Assembly: GCA_015662935.1 (NCBI GenBank)
Contig: DQTF01000155.1
Location: 1-13,504 of the forward strand
From: Crocinitomicaceae bacterium
GTDB lineage: Bacteria > Bacteroidota > Bacteroidia > Flavobacteriales_D > Crocinitomicaceae
Length of the DNA stretch: 13,504 bases
Direction of reading: 5' to 3'
In this document: positions 6,311-13,504 of the stretch, piece after piece
How the letters are laid out: each line of letters starts with the position of its first letter
Numbering within the stretch: the first letter of the stretch is position 1
Position numbers and translations under genes: made by a program
Notes under the pieces: generated by a model
Databases searched by the model: none
Seen by the model: the letters and a program-made list of their open reading frames with translations, nothing else
What the model was told of the DNA's origin: nothing

Positions 6311-7201
6311 ATGAAACTCATTTCAACAACATTTTATCTAGCAATTTGCCTGTCTATTTTTTCATTCTCAGCCAATAAAAAACCATCTAAAAAAAGAGCG
6401 TTAAAAACACTGAATAGCTTTTGTTCATACATTCCTTCAGGAAATGCAGTTGTCGAAAGTGACACTTTCTCTGTACAATCTTTTTATATGAGTAAAGGAG
6501 AAATTACGAATCTTCAGTACCAAGAATTTCTATTCGATTTAAAGAAAAAAGGAATGTTGAATAAATTAGCCATTGCAAACATCGATAGTACTGGATGGAA
6601 TTCTCCACTTGCGATTAATAGTAAGTACGTTGAGTTTTATCATAGACATCCAGCTTATAACAATTATCCAGTCGTAAATGTATCCAAGAAAGGGGCAGAA
6701 TTATATTGTGAATGGTTGTCAGAAAAGTATGATACATTATCTAACGGAGAACTAAAAATTACTTTTCGATTGCCTCAACATGCAGAATGGATAAGAGCAG
6801 CAAGAGGAGATCACCATGAGCAACGCTATTCTTGGAGCGGGTTGTATCTGAGAAATGAAAAAGGCATTTTTCTTGCAAATTTTGCAAAGATAGGTGTAGA
6901 ATCAATCCATTACAATCAAGAAGATAAAAAATACGAAGTAATGAACATTTCCATCGATGGATTTGCAGGTTCACCTTTAAAAACAGTTGATGTGACTGCT
7001 CCTGCAGAATCATATTGGCCAAATGAGTTTGGTATTTATAACTTAAACGGAAATGTTGCCGAAATGATTGCCGATAAAAACACTGTTGTTGGTGGAGGTT
7101 GGAAAAGTCCTGGTTTTGATATTAGAAATGATGCGCAACAAGAATATCAAGGACCAAGTACCAATGTTGGATTCCGTATAGTTGCTAGTTATGTAGAATA
7201 G
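6311..7201 (+). CDS. Exported formylglycine-generating-enzyme-fold (SUMF1-type) protein without catalytic cysteines
   Basis: The 296-residue product has a Sec signal peptide (about 1-21, SFSA-NKK) and one FGE-sulfatase/SUMF1 domain. Landmarks are FYMSKGEITNLQYQEFL (58-74), YPVVNVSKKGAELYCEWL (119-136), the core FRLPQHAEWIRAARG (152-166), FGIYNLNGNVAEM (240-252), VGGGWKSPG (260-268) and the terminal NVGFRIVAS (285-293). True formylglycine-generating enzymes carry a redox cysteine pair shortly before this last motif. Here that stretch has no cysteine, so sulfatase maturation is unlikely. Bacteroidota use catalytically dead SUMF1 folds as structural envelope proteins, such as the gliding/T9SS proteins GldJ and GldK. 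This one resembles them in fold signature, but it is shorter and has no proper lipobox, so I do not name it. It begins 54 bases after aroA and may be read from the same transcript or its own promoter. Confidence 0.82.
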   Translation: MKLISTTFYLAICLSIFSFSANKKPSKKRALKTLNSFCSYIPSGNAVVESDTFSVQSFYMSKGEITNLQYQEFLFDLKKKGMLNKLAIANIDSTGWNSPLAINSKYVEFYHRHPAYNNYPVVNVSKKGAELYCEWLSEKYDTLSNGELKITFRLPQHAEWIRAARGDHHEQRYSWSGLYLRNEKGIFLANFAKIGVESIHYNQEDKKYEVMNISIDGFAGSPLKTVDVTAPAESYWPNEFGIYNLNGNVAEMIADKNTVVGGGWKSPGFDIRNDAQQEYQGPSTNVGFRIVASYVE

Positions 7202-7279
7202 TTACTTGAAACTTGCGTATTTCGCAAATTGATTTATTGTACTTGCTGTTTTTCGTTTCGATACTCGCTGACTTCAATG

Positions 7280-7287
7280 TAAATTTG
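7280..7287 (+). promoter_or_regulatory. Candidate -7 promoter element before the 522-residue protein gene
   Basis: TAAATTTG fully matches TAnnTTTG and ends four bases before the ATG at 7292. A TTTC at 7256-7259 lies 20 bases upstream and could act as a poor -33 element. As at 3923, this would give a transcript with essentially no leader. Confidence 0.35.
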
Positions 7288-7291
7288 AGGT

Positions 7292-8860
7292 ATGAAAGCA
7301 ACACTTACAATAGCAATTATGAGCATCGTGTTTTATTCAACTGCACAGGATATTATTTATACAACATATTACAAGTCTGGTTTAGTTTCTAAAGATTGGA
7401 AGTATTCGAGATCTAAAAAATGGATACTTCTTCGCCCAATCGATTTTCCTTTTAACATCATTAAAGTTTCATCTTCTACTTTAACTTCGATACACTTTTC
7501 GGATGGACTAGTTAAAACTTTTTCCAAAGAGAAGAAACCTGTCATTCCACTATTCGAGTCTAATCCAAGAACTGCTGAAATTGAGTATTCTTACCAATAT
7601 TCTTTTGACAGTGTTTATAAAGCCGATGTGATGAATAAATTAAAAGGCATGTCATCACGTAATTTTTCAATTTTTAATAGAGATATCAAAAACAAAGACT
7701 CAATGTCCTATGTAATAAAATTAATAGCTCATCCTAGATCAGAACAAAGAGAGCAACACGATATTTATTTCGATTTAGATATTTCTTTAAAGGGTGGAAA
7801 ACTAAATTATCACCTTTCAAAATTTATTGATGTGAGGCCTAAGTTATTCAAATCATTTGAATGGTCTGACAAAACGGTTTATGCAACTCAAGCAAAAGAG
7901 ATAAAGAGTGTAGGTGATTATTATAGAATTATTCGTTTTAAAAAAGATTATTGGATACAAATTCTAGATGCTATTTCTGAAATACAGTCAAAAATAGAGT
8001 ATTCTCTTAGTTCTAAAAATACAAGGTTTCAATTTCTTGAGTATTCAAACAAAAGAGTAAAGGAAGAGTCTTCTCAAGAAACAGTGAGCGACAGTCTTCT
8101 ACAAAAAATTGAATTTAATGATGTAATCATTACCACTTTTAGTGTGGAGAAGAAAATACACATCATTAAGGAAGGTGTACACGTATTAAACTACTATGAG
8201 AAGAATGATTCAAGCAATGTAATTAGCAAACAAATTATTGATAGGAAGAAAATTTACCTCATTGACAAAGAGGATGAAGAACCAATAATTGTTAGACATA
8301 GAAGAATTAAACGATTTGGAGATTACTTTATCTTTGATAAAAATGGTATCCATTTAGGAATAGTTGTGAGTAAGTCGGATTGGGTATGGAATTCTCAATA
8401 CCATAATGGTCAGAGTCAAACACTTGACGGTTTTTCTTTCAGTCCGAATTTAGGTTGTAATTGGTACCTTAGATCTGATAACTTAAGGTTTAAGAATGGA
8501 ATTTCACTTGATGGAAGAGTTGATTTTGCAATAGATGGTCGGTTATTAGTTGCCCCAACTATTTTGTTAGGTTATGTTGGGTTGAGAAAATTAAACCGCG
8601 AGAAAGCTATCGAGTTTGGATTAAAAGTAGGTGCTAATTTTACCGTCAGCAATTTTGAGATAGGTTCTTTTATACCGATCCCAATGGCTTCAGTTCTTAA
8701 TAATACTTCCTATGCTTTAGGTGTTGCATCAATTACTTACAGGTATAGATCGTTTTCTATTGGTGCGGAATTCTTATATGGAATACGTTCTTTGAACCAA
8801 TTAGAAAATAAAGATGCTAATCGTAAGCAATTTGGTCTTTCGATTGCTAAAGTTTTTTAA
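7292..8860 (+). CDS. Unrecognised exported protein with probable C-terminal outer-membrane barrel
   Basis: I do not recognise this 522-residue protein. It begins with a short signal peptide (MKATLTIAIMSIVFYSTAQ, cleavage near residue 18). Roughly residues 20-340 are rich in Lys, Ser, Ile and Tyr with alternating hydrophobic patterns and no known motif. From about residue 385 the pattern changes to amphipathic strands with Gly and aromatic residues (FSFSPNLGCNWYL, LLVAPTILLGYVGL, EFGLKVGANFTV, YALGVASITYRY, FSIGAEFLYGI). It ends in FGLSIAKVF with a terminal phenylalanine, as outer-membrane beta-barrel proteins do. This suggests a periplasmic or plug-like N-terminal part joined to a small barrel, which is inference from pattern only. 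It stands alone, with about 90 bases on each side and its own candidate promoter. No sign of frameshift or truncation. Confidence 0.75.
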   Translation: MKATLTIAIMSIVFYSTAQDIIYTTYYKSGLVSKDWKYSRSKKWILLRPIDFPFNIIKVSSSTLTSIHFSDGLVKTFSKEKKPVIPLFESNPRTAEIEYSYQYSFDSVYKADVMNKLKGMSSRNFSIFNRDIKNKDSMSYVIKLIAHPRSEQREQHDIYFDLDISLKGGKLNYHLSKFIDVRPKLFKSFEWSDKTVYATQAKEIKSVGDYYRIIRFKKDYWIQILDAISEIQSKIEYSLSSKNTRFQFLEYSNKRVKEESSQETVSDSLLQKIEFNDVIITTFSVEKKIHIIKEGVHVLNYYEKNDSSNVISKQIIDRKKIYLIDKEDEEPIIVRHRRIKRFGDYFIFDKNGIHLGIVVSKSDWVWNSQYHNGQSQTLDGFSFSPNLGCNWYLRSDNLRFKNGISLDGRVDFAIDGRLLVAPTILLGYVGLRKLNREKAIEFGLKVGANFTVSNFEIGSFIPIPMASVLNNTSYALGVASITYRYRSFSIGAEFLYGIRSLNQLENKDANRKQFGLSIAKVF

Positions 8861-8901
8861 AACAGAAATAAACAACCTCGTTCATAACATTTGAAAACTA
8901 A

Positions 8902-8934
8902 TTTTGATTTTTAAGAATGCTATTTCCATTTTTG
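8902..8934 (+). promoter_or_regulatory. Candidate Bacteroidota promoter for the nucleotide pyrophosphohydrolase gene
   Basis: A TTTTG at 8902-8906 is separated by 20 bases from CATTTTTG at 8927-8934, which differs from TAnnTTTG at one position. This is the only promoter candidate in the window with both elements at a sensible spacing. The start codon follows 16 bases after the -7 element, leaving a short A-rich leader. Confidence 0.45.
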
Positions 8935-8950
8935 TGAGAAAGAAATTAAA

Positions 8951-9343
8951 ATGAAACTACAAGAAACAATTGCCGCAGTTGAAACCTTTCACAAAGCATT
9001 TAAAATAGAGAATAATTATTCTCCAACAACTGAGTTATCAACTGCTGACATTGAATTGCGTCATCGTTTAATGGCAGAAGAAAATGAGGAGTATTTAGAA
9101 GCAGCAAAAAATAGTGACTTAGTTGAGGTTGCTGATGCGCTAGGAGATATGTTGTACATTCTCTGCGGAACAATTCTAAAACACGGAATGCAACGTAAAA
9201 TTGAAGAAGTGTTCGAAGAAATTCAACGTTCTAATATGTCGAAATTAGACGCGAATGGACAACCAATTTACCGAGAGGATGGTAAAGTAATGAAGTCGAA
9301 CCAATATTTCAAGCCAAACATTAAAGCAATTTTAGATAAATAA
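8951..9343 (+). CDS. MazG/PRA-PH-like nucleoside triphosphate pyrophosphohydrolase
   Basis: This is a 130-residue all-alpha NTP-PPase-fold protein, expected to hydrolyse a nucleoside triphosphate or analogue to the monophosphate and pyrophosphate with magnesium. The metal-binding signature is present: MAEENEEYLEA (41-51) supplies the EExxE acids (Glu43, Glu44, Glu47), and VEVADALGDMLYIL (58-71) supplies the second ExxD half (Glu59, Asp62) plus Asp66. The C-terminal stretch from IQRSNMSKLD through PIYREDGKV to YFKPNI (about 90-125) is typical of the small pyrophosphohydrolase family found in bacteria and some phages. The substrate cannot be told from sequence; house-cleaning of non-canonical nucleotides is the usual proposal. 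It is not HisE, since no his genes are near and the tail differs. It appears single, with its own promoter candidate. Confidence 0.9.
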   Translation: MKLQETIAAVETFHKAFKIENNYSPTTELSTADIELRHRLMAEENEEYLEAAKNSDLVEVADALGDMLYILCGTILKHGMQRKIEEVFEEIQRSNMSKLDANGQPIYREDGKVMKSNQYFKPNIKAILDK

Positions 9344-9407
9344 CGCGCTTAACAAAAGGTTGTTCATTCTTTAAAATTAGAACACTAAATCACGCTCACT
9401 TTTCCCT

Positions 9408-9415
9408 TATTTTTG
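9408..9415 (+). promoter_or_regulatory. Candidate -7 element before the 713-residue protein / OmpA operon
   Basis: TATTTTTG matches TAnnTTTG and lies 19 bases before the ATG at 9435. No clear -33 TTTG is seen upstream. It is the only reasonable promoter candidate for the two-gene unit that follows. Confidence 0.35.
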
Positions 9416-9434
9416 AAGATTAAAGTTAGTATCT

Positions 9435-11576
9435 ATGTTGGGACGAATTCTTTTGGCACTTATTTTTATCATTAGCATCGGCTGGATTGGTTTTGTCGGT
9501 TTTGACATTCTCAATGTAAAGAGTAACTTTTCACCTGAAACACTTTTTTCTGTCAATGATGGAAAAGTGTTAGTGGTCAATCGGTCTAATGAAGTTGATT
9601 TTATGCAAATCACTGACTTCTCTGATTCTCCTATAGCAACTATGTTTCAAGAGTTGGCAACGGAAAACTGTACCGCATTCATTAGTCAAAAACAAGCTCA
9701 CCTTTTATTAAATAACACGAGTAATTGGAATGAATCATCCATTATTTCACTTTTTTCAGATGCTTACAATGTGTCTTTCTCGGGTTCTAATTTTACAGCT
9801 GGAGAATACGAAGGACGATATTTTAAATCTAGTTTGTATTTGTTTCAAGGTGAAATAAGTAAGAATCAAAAAGAGGCACTCATTTTTAACTACGACCAAA
9901 AAGCAAGCGCTTCAATTATCGAAATCAATGAAGCATCAAAAGTTGCTTCAGTTGAAGATATCTACTTCTTGCCTTCAGGAAAGGTAAATTACATCATGCG
10001 AGACGAAGCAATTCTCCAAGGAAAGAAAGTAAAAGATGAGGTTTTGTTTGGTGGAATTCTTACCAGCAAGTTTGCTACCTATCATTTTCACGAAAGAGAT
10101 TATTATTCCACTAAAGATTCTACTTTTTCTAAAAGCCCAATGTTTCAATGGACGTTGAATGGTTTCGTTGTGCTAGACTATAAAGGGCAGAAAGTGATTG
10201 TTTCAGATTACATCGATGGACAAGACCCGATTTTAATATTAAACGATTTGCACCAAACGCAAGATAAGAGCGTTTTTAAAGATCGATTACTTGTAGATTT
10301 CCCATCAAAAGGAGCAAGTTATCACATTAAATACCTAGAAGATTTGGTTGTTATTTCTGAATCAGAAACTACTTGCGATCAGGTCATTGCAGATTTTAAA
10401 TTAGGGAACACAATTGCTTTGAATAAATTCGTTCACAATCAAGTTTTTGGAAACCTGCCAAAGTTGGTTTCTGAACGCTTCATCTCAAATGATGTTAGCT
10501 ATTCTAAGACTGTGTATCAAGGAAGAATTTTGCAAACTCGATTTGGTGCAGGTGAAAAAGAAGTCATCATTGAAAAGCAAGAAACAATTTCTATGAATTG
10601 CGAATTTGACATCGTTAATTTTGTCGTTAGTTCTGGTGTAGGAAACGTGGTGGTTCAAGGCAAAGAAAATGAACTCGCTTGTTTTGAAGATGGTAAATTG
10701 ACATGGTCTAAAAAATTCGAACAAAAAATAATTGGAGAAATTGAAGTCATCGATTTATACAGCAATGGAGAGTTATTTACCTTGGTCAACACTTCATCTA
10801 AAATTCATTTGATAAATTCTAAAGGGAAATATTCTTCTGGGTTTCCAGTTGAGTTGGAAGAAGAAGCGACAAATCAAGTCAAATTTTATCGTTGGAAAGG
10901 GAAAAGCTATTTACTCATTGCTCTTGCCAATAAAGAGATTATCCACTTGGATGGAGAAGGTCGCGAACTAACTATTTTTAATAGCAAAGAATTAGTTTCT
11001 GAGCAAATTGACGTTTGGGCAAGTCAGAATAAGTTATTTGCTGGTTTTTCAAACACTTCATTTTTTGAAATGTTTAACCTCGAAAAAAGCATTTCTCACC
11101 GCTCATTCTCATTGCCGATAAAGACCTTAACCACTAAGATTCCAAACGAATTGAGACAATACGGAATAGAGAATAATTCATTAATCAAATTAGATCAAAA
11201 AGGGAGTAAATCGAAGTACAGTTCTTTTGATAATAGTCAGTTGCTTAAAATTGTGAATGATAATAAGAATCCTATTTTATTGCTAAAATCTTCCAATGAA
11301 ATCCACTTATTGAACAGCGAAGGTATTCCTTTTGGATTGATTAAATTGGCTTTCAACGAAGTGGACGATATTGATTTAATCACAATGAATTCTGAAAAAA
11401 CTATTATTGGGGTAGTTGATGGTTTGGAGAATAATGTATATTTGTACCATGCTAACGGTGAGTTATTGATAAAAAAATCGCTTGAAGGTCAAAGAAAAGT
11501 GCAACTAGAAAATAGTGCTGGATCAATTCAAGTAACAACAATTGTCGATCAATTTATTATTCAATATTTTAATTAA
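9435..11576 (+). CDS. Membrane-anchored protein with propeller-like repeats, unrecognised
   Basis: The 713-residue product starts with a hydrophobic segment (about residues 4-24, LLALIFIISIGWIGFVGF) that has no clear cleavage site. It is probably a signal anchor holding a large periplasmic domain. The rest has no family I can name. Near the C terminus a repeated short signature occurs: IHLINSKGKYSSGFPVEL at 457-474, IHLDGEG at 503-509, IHLLNSEG at 623-630 and VYLYHANG at 668-675. The first resembles blades of PQQ- or FG-GAP-like beta-propellers (strand, turn with xxG, then GFPV). The spacing of 45-46 residues within two pairs fits single blades. It is followed after 12 bases by a large OmpA-family gene, so the two are probably one operon and may act together at the envelope. 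The membrane anchor is likely; the propeller assignment is inference. Confidence 0.72.
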   Translation: MLGRILLALIFIISIGWIGFVGFDILNVKSNFSPETLFSVNDGKVLVVNRSNEVDFMQITDFSDSPIATMFQELATENCTAFISQKQAHLLLNNTSNWNESSIISLFSDAYNVSFSGSNFTAGEYEGRYFKSSLYLFQGEISKNQKEALIFNYDQKASASIIEINEASKVASVEDIYFLPSGKVNYIMRDEAILQGKKVKDEVLFGGILTSKFATYHFHERDYYSTKDSTFSKSPMFQWTLNGFVVLDYKGQKVIVSDYIDGQDPILILNDLHQTQDKSVFKDRLLVDFPSKGASYHIKYLEDLVVISESETTCDQVIADFKLGNTIALNKFVHNQVFGNLPKLVSERFISNDVSYSKTVYQGRILQTRFGAGEKEVIIEKQETISMNCEFDIVNFVVSSGVGNVVVQGKENELACFEDGKLTWSKKFEQKIIGEIEVIDLYSNGELFTLVNTSSKIHLINSKGKYSSGFPVELEEEATNQVKFYRWKGKSYLLIALANKEIIHLDGEGRELTIFNSKELVSEQIDVWASQNKLFAGFSNTSFFEMFNLEKSISHRSFSLPIKTLTTKIPNELRQYGIENNSLIKLDQKGSKSKYSSFDNSQLLKIVNDNKNPILLLKSSNEIHLLNSEGIPFGLIKLAFNEVDDIDLITMNSEKTIIGVVDGLENNVYLYHANGELLIKKSLEGQRKVQLENSAGSIQVTTIVDQFIIQYFN

Positions 11577-11588
11577 AAAACTACTTAA

Positions 11589-13504
11589 ATGAAAACTATG
11601 AAACGATTTATGGCAATCGTCATGATTGCTTTTGCATTCTTTGGAAATGCACAAAACTATCTTGGAGTCCACAGCAGTAATTATGCTGGTGTAATGGGAA
11701 CCGACTTGCAACCTGCCAGCTTTGTTGATGGTCGATTTAAGGTGGATATCAATCTTGGAAGTTTTAACTTCAATTTCTATCAGAATGTGACAGCCTTCGA
11801 TACACGAGATATGCCTAAGTGGTGGAAGAAGTCATTTAAATCAGATGTACATCCACAAACAGGTAATCAGTCAACAGTTTTAGGAGGTTCTAATCCATAC
11901 AATGATTGGATGTTGCCTGATTCAACCTTTACAGATAGGTATTTAGACACAATTGATTATACCTCTTCCAGAACTCTAGGAATTTATAACAACATTCAGA
12001 TCGATGTGTTGAATTTCATGTTTCACATTAACCGAAAAATTGCGGTTGGTTTTGCTGCAAAATTTAGGTCAGTTACAAATATCGATGATATAGATCCAAA
12101 ATTAGCCTACTTAGGATTAAAAGGATTGGATTATTCTCTTTTATGGAATCAACAATTTAATGAAGAATTATTGAATGTTAATCATTTGTCTTGGATGGAA
12201 TATGGTGTTATTTATTCTCAAGTCCTAAAAGATGATGGGGAGCATTTTATGAAAATGGGAGGTAAGGCTAAATGGCTTTCAGGATATGCTGCTGCCTATG
12301 TGAATACAGATAACTTTAGTTATAACTTATTAAATAAAGATACTTCTCAATACTTGCAAGGTGATTTTTCTTACGGTCACTCTACAGGATTGCTTGAGGG
12401 AGAAACAACCAATGGGTTACCAAAGGCTGCTTCTAAATTTGGTTTAGGACTTGACTTAGGTTTTGTTTACGAATGGAGACCTGATTGGAAAGAATACAAA
12501 TACGACATGGATGGTGAAACGAATCTTTGGCGTAGAGATAAAGAAAAGTATAAACTGAGAGTTGGAGCATCTGTTTTAGATATTGGTGGAATGAAATTCG
12601 AAAAAGGTGGGTTAAGTAGAGATTTCTCTGTTAACACAAATAATCTTTTTGACCTAACTACCTTTAATGATGCAGGTACTATTGCTGAATTTGATAGTAT
12701 CATTGATTCCTTAACAACAAATAGTGCAGGTTGGACTGCAAATAACGATGATGGCACGTTCTTTATGCACACACCAACTGCATTAAGCTTGCAAGTTGAT
12801 TACCACATTTGGAAATGGTTTTACGTGAATGTTACAGGTGTTTTAAACTTGAATAGCAGAAAAAAAGCACACCGTGTTAGAGTGGCGAATCAATTGTCTT
12901 TAACACCAAGTTTTGATTATGCTTGGGCTGGAGTTTCAGTTCCTCTTTCTATCAATAAATACTCTGGATTTAAAGCAGGTTTAGCAACTCGATTAGGACC
13001 ATTGACCTTGGGTGTTACCGACTTTAGAGCCTTGTTCGCAACAGGAAAAGTGAGAGGTGCAGAGTTTTATGCAGGATTGCGTATTCCGATTTTATATGTT
13101 CACCCTAGCGATGTCGATGGTGATAAAGTGTCTGATAAACTCGACGAATGTTTAGTAGTTCCTGGTTTGTGGGAGTTCAGAGGTTGCCCTGATACAGATA
13201 GAGATGGCATCAAGGATATTGATGATCACTGTCCAAATGAGCCAGGCTTAGCAGTCTTTAATGGTTGTCCAGATAGAGATAATGATAGTATTCCAGATAA
13301 AGATGATGCTTGTCCAGATTTATTTGGTGATAAACGTTTCAACGGTTGCCCTGATTCTGATAATGACAGCATCATTGATCCAAAAGATGATTGCCCAGAT
13401 GTTCCTGGAATTGCAAAATTCAACGGATGCCCGGATACAGATGGAGATGGAATCAAAGACAGCGAAGATGCTTGTCCAGATGTGCCAGGTCCTATTTTGA
13501 ACAA
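11589..13504 (+). CDS. OmpA-family outer-membrane protein with DUF5723-like barrel and TSP3 repeats (3'-truncated by window)
   Basis: The frame is open from the ATG at 11589 to the window edge (638 complete codons). A signal peptide (about 1-21, FFGNA-QNY) precedes a large beta-rich region (about 22-505) beginning NYLGVHSSNYAGVMGTDLQP, which resembles the DUF5723 barrel family of Bacteroidota. From residue 508 come tandem thrombospondin type 3 repeats with DxDxDG-type calcium loops and CP pairs. In known relatives these link the barrel to a C-terminal OmpA peptidoglycan-binding domain, which would lie outside the window and is therefore not shown. Expected role: outer-membrane protein tethering or spanning to the cell wall. 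It starts 12 bases after the 713-residue membrane protein gene. A second in-frame ATG at 11598 would give a shorter but still valid signal peptide. Confidence 0.88.
   Translation, partial: MKTMKRFMAIVMIAFAFFGNAQNYLGVHSSNYAGVMGTDLQPASFVDGRFKVDINLGSFNFNFYQNVTAFDTRDMPKWWKKSFKSDVHPQTGNQSTVLGGSNPYNDWMLPDSTFTDRYLDTIDYTSSRTLGIYNNIQIDVLNFMFHINRKIAVGFAAKFRSVTNIDDIDPKLAYLGLKGLDYSLLWNQQFNEELLNVNHLSWMEYGVIYSQVLKDDGEHFMKMGGKAKWLSGYAAAYVNTDNFSYNLLNKDTSQYLQGDFSYGHSTGLLEGETTNGLPKAASKFGLGLDLGFVYEWRPDWKEYKYDMDGETNLWRRDKEKYKLRVGASVLDIGGMKFEKGGLSRDFSVNTNNLFDLTTFNDAGTIAEFDSIIDSLTTNSAGWTANNDDGTFFMHTPTALSLQVDYHIWKWFYVNVTGVLNLNSRKKAHRVRVANQLSLTPSFDYAWAGVSVPLSINKYSGFKAGLATRLGPLTLGVTDFRALFATGKVRGAEFYAGLRIPILYVHPSDVDGDKVSDKLDECLVVPGLWEFRGCPDTDRDGIKDIDDHCPNEPGLAVFNGCPDRDNDSIPDKDDACPDLFGDKRFNGCPDSDNDSIIDPKDDCPDVPGIAKFNGCPDTDGDGIKDSEDACPDVPGPILN
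13110..13504 (+). repeat. Tandem thrombospondin type 3 calcium-binding repeats, 81-base (27-residue) period
   Basis: The conserved cysteine codons of the DxCP motif fall at 13149, 13230, 13311, 13392 and 13473, exactly 81 bases apart. Each unit carries an acidic loop (DVDGDKVSD, DTDRDGIKD, DRDNDSIPD, DSDNDSIID, DTDGDGIKD), then the CP, then a FNGCP-type second cysteine in most units. The DNA is diverged between units while the protein pattern and length are kept, which points to selection on the protein. The array continues past the window end. Confidence 0.92.

Noticed and set aside
6311..7201. Calling the SUMF1-domain protein a formylglycine-generating enzyme
   Set aside because: The catalytic cysteine pair is missing and no sulfatase gene is nearby.
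7213..7227. Hairpin TTGCG/CGCAA after the SUMF1-domain gene as terminator
   Set aside because: The stem is five pairs and no continuous T run follows, so it is too weak to report as a terminator.
8871..9364. Eight-base inverted pair AACAACCT/AGGTTGTT flanking the pyrophosphohydrolase gene, as a mobile-element border
   Set aside because: Too short to be meaningful, no target duplication, no transposase or recombinase, and the gene is ordinary in composition.
13226..13504. Open frames on both strands across the thrombospondin repeats
   Set aside because: They are shadows created by the 81-base periodicity of the real OmpA-family frame; the minus-strand product is a low-complexity SGQ-rich repeat.
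13110..13504. CRISPR-like regular spacing
   Set aside because: The whole unit is coding, units are diverged in DNA and there is no repeat/spacer division; it is a protein repeat.

Overview
The window looks like chromosomal DNA of a Bacteroidota member, most likely a marine, Flavobacteriia-like lineage. The evidence is a type IX secretion (T9SS) type A C-terminal sorting domain, an OmpA-type outer-membrane protein with thrombospondin type 3 repeats, a DAHP synthase with a C-terminal chorismate mutase, AT-rich genes without clear Shine-Dalgarno sequences, and TAnnTTTG motifs of the Bacteroidota -7 type just before several starts. The genus is not decidable from sequence reading alone. There is no sign of a prophage, transposon, CRISPR array, tRNA or rRNA, and the gene order reads as ordinary core and near-core genome.

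Left part (1-1037): the C-terminal winged-helix domain of an OmpR-type response regulator runs in from outside. Its stop overlaps by one base the start of tsaB, a gene for the tRNA t6A modification. A hairpin flanked by A and T tracts ends tsaB and can also serve the converging leftward operon.

Leftward operon (1038-3765, minus strand): transcription order is a DUF2202 ferritin-like lipoprotein, a kelch-like beta-propeller carrying a T9SS sorting tail, and a single-haem cytochrome c lipoprotein. The gaps are 9 and 4 bases, so this is almost certainly one transcript. All three products are exported. Together they look like an undescribed envelope or cell-surface metal or redox module, and they are the best candidate for a new system here.

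Shikimate block (3937-6256, plus strand): a fused DAHP synthase/chorismate mutase overlaps aroA (EPSP synthase) by 8 bases. Between them they cover the first, the sixth and the post-chorismate step of aromatic amino acid synthesis. The 171-base divergent region before it holds a perfect 14-base palindrome and a -7-like element almost touching the start codon.

Middle (6311-9343): a secreted formylglycine-generating-enzyme-fold protein that lacks the catalytic cysteines, an unrecognised exported protein whose C-terminal part looks like an outer-membrane barrel, and a MazG/PRA-PH-type nucleotide pyrophosphohydrolase.

Right end (9435-13504): a 713-residue membrane-anchored protein with propeller-like repeats lies 12 bases before a large OmpA-family protein. 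That protein is open to the window edge, with at least five exact 27-residue thrombospondin type 3 repeats. No gene-free stretch exceeds 300 bases.
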